Below, in pieces: positions 1 to 13,400 of a stretch of DNA of 64,000 nt. How positions within the stretch are numbered: position 1 is the first letter of the stretch; every line of letters begins with the position of its first letter. A model generated the notes under the pieces. That model did not search any database. It saw only the letters and a program-made list of their open reading frames with translations, and was not told the DNA's origin. The position numbers and the translations under genes were made by a program. This DNA is from Ctena decussata (lineage: Eukaryota > Mollusca > Bivalvia > Lucinida > Lucinidae), in the NCBI GenBank assembly GCA_963989385.1, contig OZ022506.1, positions 8,392,841 to 8,456,840 on the forward strand, in the 5' to 3' direction.

Positions 1-135
1 TAGATAGTTTGTGGAAGTGAAGTATTTCTGCGTAATGGAATGTATTCTCTGAGGGACAACCACATGCCCCGCAGGGGCCAGAGGGGCGGAGGTACCATTG
101 GTTGACTTGGAAGGGGTCAGCTCATTCATACTTCC
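1..135 (-). CDS. AFF: AFF exon: near C-terminal, cut by window edge
   Basis: Acceptor TTCACAG, then 45 codons to the window edge, in phase with the exon above. It encodes GSMNELTPSKSTNG..., then VVVPQRIHSITQKYFTSTNY, which aligns with family residues [20 protein letters not shown]. The remaining dimerisation helices (LWEQAE... to the C-terminus) should follow to the left of position 1. Confidence 0.9.
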
Positions 136-3100
136 CTGTGAAGAACAGTACAGATAAAAAATAAATAAATCCTTTTCTACTCTGTAGTCTCTGTTATGTA
201 CAGACCAAGTGCCTGTTTCACTGACAAACAGTATGGAACTTACGAAAATCTTAGGCTTAAGATGTTTGATTGATACAGGCACCAAGTCATATGGGGAAAA
301 AAAATACAGTCAACTCTCGATATCTCTCAGACAAATTTCAGCCCAAACTACCAAATCTCAAATGGTACCAGAAAATTTACTTTGAGATATCAGTAGTTTG
401 AGATTACAGGGGTTGAAATGTAAATTAAAATCAGAAATATATTCTTTGATATCAGAAGAAATTTTGAGATATCAATGTTCAAGATATGGGGAGTTGACTG
501 TAGTTTACTATAATGCAGATCTGTGGCTGTGCATGAGAAAATTACTTACAGAATGACAACTGTTGAAAGGACTTGCTGTACTTGGTAAAATACCTCACTT
601 TTGGTGGAGTGTATTTTAAGGACTGCCTGTGAACACATTACAAGGGATCTCATGTGTATTGAAACCAACATTTATGGACATAGACAGACGTGACCTGTTT
701 CCAGGTGGTAACTGGATGAAATCAACTGTGACTTAAAAATTCTGTTTGAAACTTTTATTTTCTTGTGTAAAGCTGTTTGAATATGCATGAATTCATCTAC
801 TTTATGCGTGATTTATACACACAATTTGAGCAGTGGTGGCAAATGTCATGTAGCAACCAAATACCTCTACGTACATGCACGTTTTGTACATATGAGCCCT
901 GACACAAGGAAACCAACAAAGTGGTTGTGTGCCCAGCCCAGCCCAGACTCAGATCAGCCTGGGCATCCGCCCAGTCTGATCAGAGTCTTCTCCGTCCGCA
1001 TGGAGCTAGCTTAAACCGTTGGCAACCCTGTAAGCGCAAAGCGAAGGCTCTGATCAGACTGGGTGGATGCCAGACTGATCTGAGTCTGCGTGTGGTGCAC
1101 ATGCAAATTTGTTAGCTTTGTTGTGTCACAGCTCATATAGATATTCAGTTCATGTGCAGCATGGGTATAAATCTATTTCCAAATCTACCAAATCATTCAT
1201 ATTGGCCAAAATGGCGATGAACTGTCATAATACTATCTAAGAGGAGAAAAGGGCATATTTTAATGTTTGCCAAAATCTTATGCCCTGTCCTGGTTAATTT
1301 AAATTTTGGGTGAGTTTCTTTATCACCTACCGCTGATCCAACAGAACACACACTACCAACAGGTGACGGTGTTGGAGACATTGGTGACGGGGTACCAGTA
1401 GAGCGGTTCCATGTCTGGTGAGGTGAGGGTGCAGATGGAGGAGGTTTAGGCTGGGAAACAGCACTTTTGAGACTCTGAAATAAGGCACATAAAAAATAAA
1501 ACTCTCAAAACTACAAAGTCAATTGCATTTACTAATTGTCTCCCTTGGTCTATCTGTGCTGCTAACCTTTAGCTGCCAGTACACTGTGAGGTTTTAAATG
1601 TTTTGATGAATAGTATGTCCCCTTCTCTTGCTTTTTTCCCTGGTTCAAAAGAGGTCTACTCTTAAAGGAAAGAATCTGCTCCAAGGAGAGCTAATTTTTC
1701 CCTTTACAAGTTGTCTGCCATTAAGAAGGGAGGCAAAAATTAATCTGATACAGTTGTTTTACCAGTGTACCCTTTCACATTAACAATTTCTTTTCTTTTT
1801 CTTCTTCATGCTGACTTCAACTTTCAACAAAATATACTGATGTATATGTATTACATATTCAGCAGTTATTAATGTTTAAGAAATAATATGACAGCCCAAA
1901 TTGTGGCTGTGGGTATCATCCCCAAACTATGCCATCCCCGAAATATCAGTTCCCTTACCTTATTATTATGTTCTTCAAGAACTCTCTTCAATTTAATGTT
2001 CTCATTTTTCTTCAACATAAACATCTTCAAATACAGGAGACTCTGGACACGTAAACTGAAAGAAGAGAAGATAACTGACATTAGCAAATCATTTTTCCTT
2101 TCTATCTGGGAACTGTTTGCAATTTGGTCTATGGGTACACCCTCTATAGTCTGAATGCCATTTTTAGAAGGGGAGATAACTTAAAGAGGATAGTCTTTGT
2201 CTACCTGGGCCCGATTGTTCAAAGCATCGTTAGCTTAACGAAACCGTTAGGCAAGGATTTGCAAATCTTCAAGTACACACAAAATCAAATGTGCTAGTAT
2301 TTTTTGCTGAAAAATTAGAGGAGCTTTCCCACTGTAAAAGCTCCTCCCATTTTTTCTGCAAAAAATGACTATTTTTGCATATGGAAAGTTTGAAATTTTA
2401 ACGTCTCTTTACTTTTGAACGACCAGGCCCAGGATAATAAAAGCTCTTTTCCTATGGGGGCTACCATTAATACTCAAGACACCAAAAACGAAAATAGCTG
2501 AATTTGCAAACAACGTAGATCCTGATGAGGTGGCTCAAATATTAACCCTAGTAAATGCCCCTGTTCTAATAAATGCCCCCTGCCTCTTTTCCAAAAATTA
2601 TGTTATATTAACTGCATTCCTCATGCTTCTCTGGATGGGGTAGCCCTTTGAACTTCAGTCTACTCTTAAATGAAAGAATTTGCTCCTAGTGGAGCAAATT
2701 TTTTTGACCCCTACTGGGAAAGGACTTTAAAAAAATACCACTACTGAACAGAACTGCTTGCCTGAACTTGCTTGTCCATATCACTTAAATCTTGTATATG
2801 CTGAAATCAACATGGCTGGACCCTTTAAGAGTTCCTTTAATTTCCTATATGAAAACTGGTAGTCATACTTTCAAGAACATCAAAAACGGAGTCATTTTCA
2901 CAATACCTTTTTTTCTCCAATTCGAATGGTGTTCTGTGAAAAGTGACCTTAAGCCATGAGCAATCCGGAAATACTAAACTCAGCCTGTGCCTCTGTTCAT
3001 GCTGATAAAAGTGTTCATTTTTAACACTGCAGGTCCCCAATGATTTAGTGACTGCTTATGCATGGGGAAGCAGGGCTCAAGATAAGAGGGGTATTTGATG

Positions 3101-6100
3101 ATAATTCAGGGATAATTTTCTTTATTTATCATTGAAACCATATGTTGTGACCCCTCATCTGAACCGTCTTGTCGAGACGGTTCAGATGAGGGGTCACAAC
3201 ATATGTTTTTATGCAGAATCAACACAAATTATCCCTAATTATCACCAAATACTCCCTCTTATCTAGAGCTCTGGGGAAGACTCTGAACAGATTTATAGGA
3301 AAGCACAAACTCATGTGAGTTTCAGTGTTCCCTCATGCAGTAAGGTATTCTTTCACTCAAACACCACTCATATTTTGCTTCCTATTTTGAGAGAGTAGAA
3401 TTTAATTTAGACCTAAATGACATCAGTTAGAGGATTTTCTAAATTAAGTCACTTCAGCACAAAGAAATAAGATATATGGAGACCGATGACGTCTGTGAGT
3501 CCAAATAATCCTGGGAATTGTTAACAGAGACACAAAAAAAGCTGTATTGTGTACAGCACTTCTGGGTTCAAAACTGACATGATATGAGAAAACCAACAAA
3601 GTGGTTGCACGCCCAGCGAAGACTCAGATCACCCTGGGCAGCCACATGGTCAGGTCAGAGTCTTTGATGTGTGCTTAAAGTGTAGCTATGGGTCAGAGCT
3701 AGCTCCATGCGGACAGCGAAGACTCTGATCAGACTGGGCAGATGCCCAGGCTGATCTGAGTCTGCGCTGGGCGCACAACTACTTTGTTGGTTTTCTCATG
3801 TCATGGCTCATATGAAGTGTGTCAAATTCGGAGGACTCTGATCAGCCAGCCCATCTTTGTAATTTGACCACAGCTTTCCTAGTCTGCATAAGCACTCTTT
3901 CACTTCAGGGGAAAGTGCCGTCTCCGAGTCCCATTTTGTGTGGAAGCTCTCACATGGCTGTTATTGATTAGTGGTAGAGGCCAATTAGTGCCATGTATTT
4001 CAGCCATATTTCCACACGGAAACAACTTTTGTGATTTTCTGTTTTTTAGTTTTGCCTTCCCCTGAATGGGTCAACTCTGAAAGGAAAGAATTTACTCCTT
4101 ATAGGAGCAAATTCTTTCCTTTAAGAGTAGACCCCATTTGGGAATGGCTTCTTCATCCGGGGAAGCAAATGCAAGAGCTGCTACCCATGAAAGTGTTCCG
4201 TAGCACCTTAATATTGACATGGCCTTATCCTAGGATCAAGTCGTATGCCTTTGCAGGAGCTACTGGCCTTTACTAATAGAGATATATGCACAAGAGTACC
4301 ATCTGGTCAGATCAGGCATTTTAGTTAAGACATAAAGGGAGTCGGAGACTTATAGCCTAAAAGAAAACCCCTGGCAGAAAATACCATGCAATTATAACAG
4401 CCTATCCCCAGCTTATGTGTCATCATATCATTGGACAGCCCTCTTTTTGCCCGACATGGCATAACTTCCAGCAGCGGGCAGTAAATCAGCACTAACTGTC
4501 ATTGGAGAGGAAGTCTCCTTGAAGCAAATTGAATCTTTTATAAACACATTACGATTAAATTTCAGTATAACAACTGTCTACTTCCTTTGTACAACTGGAT
4601 GTGATTGTTTTGTAATGTCACTTGATAATGCCAGTCATTTCAACTCTTTAAGCACCAAAAAGCAGACGACAAAATTTGCGTCTGCAAAAATTAAAAAAAA
4701 ATGCCTTGTCCAAGACATTTCATATTGAGAATTCAAAGACTAGAGGGCAAACAGTGTAGCTCTAGATGAGGCAGCTAATTATGAGCCGCCTCATCAGGAT
4801 CAACGCTGTTTGCATATTATGCTATTTTCATCACTGGTGCTTAAAGTGTTAAACAACAGAGTAAGGGGGAGATTTAGCTGCTTTTCTGGTAATGAATCAT
4901 GGGTAATTTGATTTGAAAATGAATTGATTGAAATTAACCCAGTCAATAAATTTGAAAGTGTAAAAGGGTTTTCATGCACTGCTTTTTTTTGTTTTTTCTA
5001 AATTTTCCATTGCAAGACTTTCAATACAAAATTCCATCTGCGTTGACCTGAAAGCCTTTCACAGTGTAGAGCCCAGAATAGACTGCTTCTAAAGAGCCAG
5101 CAAGCCCAGGTCAGACTGTCAGACTACTTCTGAGCAGGCAAAGATGAATGGATTAGTCCAAATGAATTCATCACTGAAAATCAGCATTTTTTAAGCAAGA
5201 CAGAGAGAGAGAGGTGCTGTGGTTGAGTGGTTAGAGTGACTAAGTTTACTGGTTCTAATCCCGGCTTGAGTCAACTGACGACTGGAACTCTCTCTGTCAA
5301 CACAGCAGTAAATGGGTACCTTTTTCGAAGCAAGAAGGATAAGGTACTTAAAGGAAAGAGATGGGCTCTGCCTTTCATATGCTGTGCCCAAGATACAGTG
5401 AGCCTCTAAACACTGCTGCCACTAGGCTCTGGGAAACCTTTACCTTTTTTACTTGTTTTCTTTGTTCTGTTTTACCTTTTTTTACTTTTTTTTTTTTGTC
5501 AACTGCCATAAATATTGCATGTCACACAGCATTAACAGGACTCTGACGGAGCTAAGACACAATTTCTTTATTTTAATTACAGGCATAAATGTAGATAATT
5601 ACAAACCATTAACCTATAGCCTGAAGTAACTGCACGCTGTTGTTAGAAAAAAGTTATATCATTGTACTACTAATAAGGCTTAAGCGATTATGAACACGAA
5701 TATGAACACAAGCTATTGGAGTTCATTTTAGGATACAGTATGGGTACACCTCCATTTTTCTGCCATTTTTACATTTCATGTAAAAATGGCAGAAAAATTG
5801 GGATGTCACCAATTATATACACCTTAAATAATATGGAAACAAATTTTGTGACTTCATGTTTGCTTCCCTGGACAATAGAGAGTCCATTCTTAAAGAATTT
5901 GTGCCTAGGGGAGCAAATTCTTTTCTTTAAGAGTTGATGTCCATTGATATGGGAAGCAAAAAAGAAAGCAACAGAGTTGTCCCCCTCGAAAGTTTACCCA
6001 TTCACCTCAAAATTTGCAAATTATTCTTATGAAGTCAGCACACCCATACTGATCTGGGTATGTAGTGTTCAGGACAAGTTTTCCATGACATGCTCATAAT

Positions 6101-7444
6101 ATTAGTCTCTTTTATTGAAGTGCAAGATCATTTTTCTTGTTTTGTCCCAATGGCTGACTCAGACATGTGATATGACAGAAAAGATTTTTCCTCAATTTTA
6201 AAGCAACTGGTACCGTCAAAAAGCCTACAAATTAGTCAATTTTTATCCCCCGACCGAAAGGTTCGGGGGATATAGCGATGAGCCTGGCGTCCGTCCGTCC
6301 GTCCGTCCGTCCGTCCGTCCGTCCGTCCGTCTGTCCGTCCGTCCGTAAACACTTTCTTGTCCGCTCTATATCTTGAATACCCTTTGGAATATTTTCATGA
6401 TACTTCACAGTTATGTAGAACAGGTCATGACGATGTGTCGCATACAAGAATGGTAACTCTTGCTATTGTACTTTTTGAATTATCTCCCCTTTGGTGATTT
6501 TTTGGCAGATTCGTGTCCGCTCTGTAACTTGAATACCCTTTGGAATATTTTCATGATACTTCACAGAAATGTAGAACAGGTCATGACGATGTGTCGCGAA
6601 CAAGAATGACAACTCTTGCTTTCTTACTTTTTGAGTTATTTCCCCTTGATAGTTTTAGGTGTGATTTTTTGGCAGATTCGTGTCCGCTCTATAACTAGAA
6701 TACCCTTTGGAATATTCTCATGATACTTCACAGATATGTAGAACAGGTCATGACGATGTGTCGCGAACAAGAATGACAACTCTTGCTTTCTTACTTTTTG
6801 AGTTATTTCCCCTTGATCATTTTAGGTATGATTTCGTGTCCGCTCTATAACTTGAATACCTTTTGGAATATTTTCATGATACTTCACAGATATGTAGAAC
6901 AGGTCATGACGATGTGTCGCGAACAAGAATGACAACTCCTGCTTTCTTATTTTTTGAGTTATTTCCCCTTGATGGTTTTAGGTCTGATTTCGTGTCCGCT
7001 CTATAACTTGAATACCTTTTGGAATATTTTCATGATATTTCACAGATATGTAGAACAGGTCATGATGATGTGTCGCGAATAAGAATGACAACTCTTGCTT
7101 TCTTACTTTTTGAGTTATTTCCCTTTGATGATTTTAGGTGTCCGCTCCATAGCTTGAATACCTTTTGAAATATTTTCATGATTCTTCACAGATATGCAGA
7201 ACAGGTCATGACAATTTGTCTCATACATGAATGATAACTCTTGCTTTTAGACTCAGTGAATTATTTCCCTTTGGTAGTTTGAGCTGCTGTTTGAGTCTCT
7301 GCTCCATAACTATATAACCCTGGCCAGCTCCAGAATTTGAATAACCGTGTTCCTTTTAGAATATTGATGATCATGCTGTGATATCTTATCAGTGTTCCTA
7401 ACTCTCTCATACCCCTCCACATTCCCGTGACCCCTCACGCACCC

Positions 7445-7475
<31 letters not shown>

Positions 7476-10400
7476 AATTTTTTTTTTTTTTTTTCCAGAT
7501 TTGGATTCTTTGTCCAAATTCACTTACTAGAGAGCTCAAAATTAGATTTGTAGGGCTTGTACTTTAGAAGTAATTCACACATTTTGAAAGTTGAATGTAT
7601 CTTATGCTATACATTTGTGTATGTGGTGGCTGTTTGAGATATTACCTCTTTTTAGCAGTCAAGCATACTGTTTTAGTCTGAGTGTTAGATAATCATGCAT
7701 CTGTTAACAGTTAATGTCAATCAGAAGCATAAAAGAACGACAATATATTACTAATATGTGTTTTGAAGTGCACCCTTTTTACCAAGGCCCATGGGGGTCT
7801 TCGGTCGGGGGATTTGCCATCTCCTCTGATGGCTATTTTTAGATTAAGCTGATATATACAAATTTTGGGGAAGAAACCCTGCCATTACATTTTTTCCTCA
7901 TTATTCTTTAAAGAATTTGCAGAAGGAAGAGCAAATTATTTTCTTTCAGAGGGCTAAATGTAGACCCGATTTAAGTAGGGCTTTGCCATCCAGGGAGGCG
8001 AACAGAAAGTCATACAATTTGTTCCCCTTTGTAAAACATGGCTGAAAAACACTGACATACCCACACATCTGGCCTGGTTGTTCAAAACTAAGGACGTTGT
8101 TAGTTAACGTTACGTTAAACTTTCAAACGTTAATATCTCAAATACATCAACATTTTTTGTTCAGAAATTTGCACTGCAAAAACTTCTCAGATTTTCTAAA
8201 CAAAAAATATCAATATATTTGGTTATAAAGTTGTGAAACACTTAACCAGTTGGCCTCTTAACAAGCTCGTTCGGCTATTATGAGGCTTTGAACAAGTGGG
8301 CCCTGAATTACAGAAAGTGGACTCCTGTTCTAATATTTACCATAATTACGGCACTCAAAGCATGAAAGGCCACTTTAAATGAGTCTGTCTGCTTTTCATT
8401 CACAACACAGAAATTCAATCAGAAATCTTAGATTGAAAATCCTGATAAAACTACTCAGAAAATATCAATTTATACAGAGATATTTTTTACCAATTTGTTA
8501 TTCCAGCTAAATAACAGGAAAATTGCTACTCAAACCATAGCCTGATATTCTGGTTTTTAACTCTTTAACCACCAGTGACGAAATTAGCAAAATTTGCAAA
8601 CAGCGTAGATCCTGATGAGGCGGCTCATCATGAGCTGCCTCATCTAGATCTACACTTTTTGCCCTCTAGTCTTTGAATTCTCAATATGAAATGTCTTGGA
8701 TAAGGCATTTTTTTTTTAATTTTTGCAGACGCAAATTTTGTCGTCTGCTTTTTGGTGCTTAAAGAATTCAGGGTTTTGCTTTATTCTACAATATATCTAT
8801 TATACTTGTATATGAATTTAGGCAAGTTAACTCTCATCCTATCCTCAGTAAAAGAAAAGATACTCCAAGAATTACTGAAGTTTGGGCTTACCATAATACT
8901 GTGAGTTTGAGTTCAGCTTTGTCCACCGACTCAGGGTCATGAGGCATTCGGAAGTGAGAATTATGTCTGAAAAATAGTAAACAAAAATACTCGTAATAAC
9001 ATCATCATACAATAAAGAAGGAAATTACATAGGTATATATAAGCTCCCTGGTGGAGCGAGTGATGGAGCTGAAGGTAATTCTGAGCTACCCCGGTAATTT
9101 TCCTTATTTCTCCATAAAATATAATGTTGTGCCACTCATTATAACTGCCTCACTGAGGTGCATCTAATGATGGGAAACAACTTATGTTTTATGGACATTA
9201 CTTCAGATCTAAAATCACAGCCCCTGCTTATCAGGCAGCTCTGACTGCCCTTGAGAAATCTTTTTTATTTGTTACTCATATCCACAAAAGAATTTTACGC
9301 AGTGTGCTGAAAGAATGCTACCCGATCATTTGATTGGTGCAAAACTGATCATGCATCCTTCCTGCACCACTATAATGATACTGTGGCCATTAGTAAAGCA
9401 TTGGCCATTACTAAGGCTCATTGGGGGCCTAGGCCATTTCTCAGGATCACTAAGGGCTTTATTGGCTTACAGCCATTACTAAGTATCATAGTTAATAAAT
9501 GATTTAAAATATATTATTTTCCCATTAATGTCTAAGTTATAGAGATGTTACACACAAGACTACAGGTAAAGACACAAGAGTTCGGTAATTAACATAATGT
9601 TGACAGTCTCACTGATGTAAGACATCATGAATAATAAGACAAAGAAAAACCCTCCAGCTACAATTAACCACCCTAAATATTTGGACAGATAAGTCTCAGC
9701 AAACAGAGAAGAACCTGATCAGACTGCTCCTGAGGAGCAGCCTGATCAGGGTCTGCACTGTTTGCAAATCCAACAGCAATTTTTGACAGTGACTTTTACT
9801 TTAAAAAGTGACTTTTACTTGTTCAAGTTTCCGAATTATCAAAGCGACTAAATAGAGGTGTTCTAATAATTTGGGTGAGCAATTACTTTATGTTAATGAG
9901 CGTCAATTTTCTTAATTTGTAACATATAAATGTGGCGAGCTTGAAATACCTTTATAGTCCTACACCTAAGGGTCGGAGAATTACTTCGCTCAAGCAACCA
10001 GTAAAATCTCATTAAAATGATTTATCTGACAGGTCTGCTGGTTACTGCAGTGGAATATGGTGTAGAATTTCCAACATGTGGTTTCACTCTTGTTATTAGA
10101 CAAATACATTATAAAAATGTAATGTGTGCCCAGTGAAAGTGCTGGTCAGCCTGTTCAAGTTATTATTTACATGCATTTATTTTATTATTTGTATTTCTGT
10201 TATCTTTATTATTATTTTTGAAAGACATGTTCATTCCTCATCATTATGTTTAAATGCTGGTATAGAGCACCTTTTTCCCTATTTAACCTATTGTTCTTTT
10301 AGTTCACTCTTTGAATAACTGTAAATTTCCTGATATCACTAATTGAAATTAGTGATATCACAAAGTATGTGTGATTTAATTATATCACAAAATTGAATTA

Positions 10401-13400
10401 GTGATATCACAAAATCTATTTTCTGATATCACTAAATCACAATATTTTGTGATATCACTAATTCAAATTTCTATATATATCACAAAATCTGATATCACTA
10501 ATTCGTAATCACTAGCTTTCACAAAATCGAATTAGTGATATCACTACATGGACTTAATGTTATCCAAAATTTCATTTTGCGATATCACTGTTTCATTCCT
10601 GTTTAATGATATCACTCAATCTATTTTGTGATATCACACAAAATCAATTTCATGATATCACTTAATCACAGCTACTTTGTGATATCACTGTTCTGAATTC
10701 TTGATATCACAAAATCTGATATCACTAGATTTTTGAACACTTAATTGAATTAGTGATGTCACAAAATCGAATTAGTGATGTAGTGATATCACAAATTTCA
10801 TTTTGTGATATCACTGATTCATTCCTATTTAGCGATATCACGGTAATCGATTTTGTGATATCACACAAAATAGATTTTGTGATATCACTTAATCGATTTG
10901 ATGATATCACATAATAATTATTGATTCAAAAAGTAATAGGGAGCCCTGGTAGCTCAGTAGGTTAAGCACTGGCCTACTGATCTAGTGGTCCCGGGTATGA
11001 GCCCTGCTGGTAGCTCAGTAGGTTAAGCACTGGCCTAATGATTTAGTGGTCCCGGGTATGAGCCCTGCTGGAGGCAGGAATCTTTTTAATTGTAAACGGG
11101 TTCCATTGCACACAGCCTTTCAGTATCACTCACTCGTCGTCCTGATATGACAGAAATACCGTTAAAACGGACGTAAAATCGCAAGTTGTCCATCCATCTA
11201 CCCATCCATTCATCCATCATTCCGTCCATCCATCCAACTCAAAATGATATGTGGTGTTGCATATTAGAAATCATATAAAAAGGGGATTTATAGCAAAACA
11301 GCACCTCATTATTTGAACAGTAATGAGGCTCATTCTATAATTGTACGTACTTCTGTGCACTGTCTAAACTGGGTCTACCGTATTGAAAGTATCACTATTA
11401 TTTGAGAACTTTTTGATTGAGGTCAAACTGACACAAAATAGAAAATAAGAAGGTCATTATCCTGTATGTGAATGGTTGTGCGTGGGAGGGGGAGGGTCAT
11501 TAACATTTTTTCGCCTATCTTTGGGGGTGGGGAGAGGGGGTGGGGCTTGAAAAAAATTTAGTTAAAAAGGGAGGGTCGTGAAAAATTTTGTGAATCATTT
11601 GTACCTGGTATTCCCTTCCCTTCCCTTCCCACCCCCTCCACCCCCACCTGATAACAAATGACTTGATGTTTAATGTCCCTTACTGGGATGGAGTGCAATA
11701 TTTCAAAGTTAACAGAGAGGGAGAGAGGGGGGGAGAGAGAGATTTTTTTGACCTCTAGAAAAACAAGTTGCATCATTATCTGCTTCAGTCAAACAGTTTG
11801 GCAACTCTCAAAGTTTTGTTACATAAATTAGTTGTATAAAACCTTTTTAATTAACTTGTTTCACTCTGACCGTCTGCTATTCTCAAGACTTATTCCAATT
11901 TCAGAACTGAAATATCAGCATTAGACCTGTGCCTATATGATAACCAGCTGCCTAGATTATTAGGTATCAAATAGCTAAAGCAGAGATTTATGGACGTTGA
12001 TGCTGACAGGGAAAATAAACATTACTGTTACTCTTGAGAGGGCTGAAAAATAGAAATTTCTGATTCTAGACCCTTAGGTGTACGAGTATTTATCCAATCG
12101 TCACTCGAGCCAAAAACTCAAAAGTGGCTGAGTAAGTATAAAGCTGAATTTGCAACCAGAGTTGAGTTCTCAGCTCTTGGGTCCCTCAATTTTCAATTAT
12201 TTAGACTAGAATCACTAATGTACAACAGGGCTTAACATTGAGAAATGTTGCCAATACTGGCAACCAGGACTACTGTAGGGGGTGGTCGGGTCTGGTGCTG
12301 GGTAACTTTCAGTGCTGTGGGAGGGAGGCGGGTCCTAATGATTTGGGAGTTGTTTGGATATTTTTTCTCTTGTCTATCATATCTCTTTTCTTTCACCCTC
12401 TCTCTGATATAGACTGAAATATTGTCTCAATATGAACATTAAAGAGACATTAAACCCAAGACAATCAACCAACCAAGGTCCATCCATGCATTATACAGTA
12501 TGAGATGACTGGATGATCATGTCTAGTGCTGCCATGCTTATCAAGTTATGCATCTATTGATGTGTCTATGAAGATTCATCAAGCTAGTGTACTCTTGTTT
12601 TCTTCCATTAACAGATTTTTTCCTACATGTAAATTTACATTAAGAAGCTTAAAACTAATATCGGTCTGGCATGACATTTAGGTACAGTGTTCGCCCAAAC
12701 CATTTGGCCATATCTTCTGCTGGGACTGCTTGTATCATTAATGTTGAAGATGGGATATTTTCCCCATCAAATTTCATTGTTATGGGATGACACTCCTACA
12801 GAAAAGAATTTCCTCCCATAAAGGGAGCAAATTGTTTCCCATAAGAGTACCAGTCCAGGCCTTGGGAGCAAACTGTAGCCAAGAAAATGCAGATTATCTC
12901 ATCTGTTCCATATTCCATTTCTGTTTTAAACTATGCTTTTGAATATTCAGACCAGTCAGCTCAGGTGCCTTATGCAAACTGTGAATGGAATGGTCCAGTT
13001 TTCTCTGCAGATTTATGAGCAGATACTACATTATTAAGCAGATGTATGCTTTCACTAAAATGTGCCATAAATCATTATAAATAGTAGTCATTTAAATTTA
13101 CCTGCATGTTGTATAGACAGGGAGAAAAGTTATATGAAATACTGGGTCTGAATTCAAAGTTTATCTTGTTTACAGTGTCTTTGTTTTCTTTCAGTCTCAT
13201 TAAACTGTCTCAGTTATCAAAAGTGTTTCTGTCATATCAAGTTTATGAGAGAATGATTATGAAGGGACTCAAACCAGTGACCCCATAATCCATGGTCTGT
13301 AGCCCTCACTGCTTGGCCATGAGGATTTTCATAACCAATAAGTCATTACAGTTTACAGTATACAATGTTTTACAGTTTAAGACACTTTAGTTCTTTTTTT

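Noticed and set aside
10725..10910. 61-codon minus-strand frame with repeated CDIT words
   Set aside because: It is the translation of the GATATCAC array.
10331..10915. CRISPR-like array
   Set aside because: Eukaryotic context, repeat unit of only about 9-10 bases, irregular spacers that resemble one another, no cas genes.
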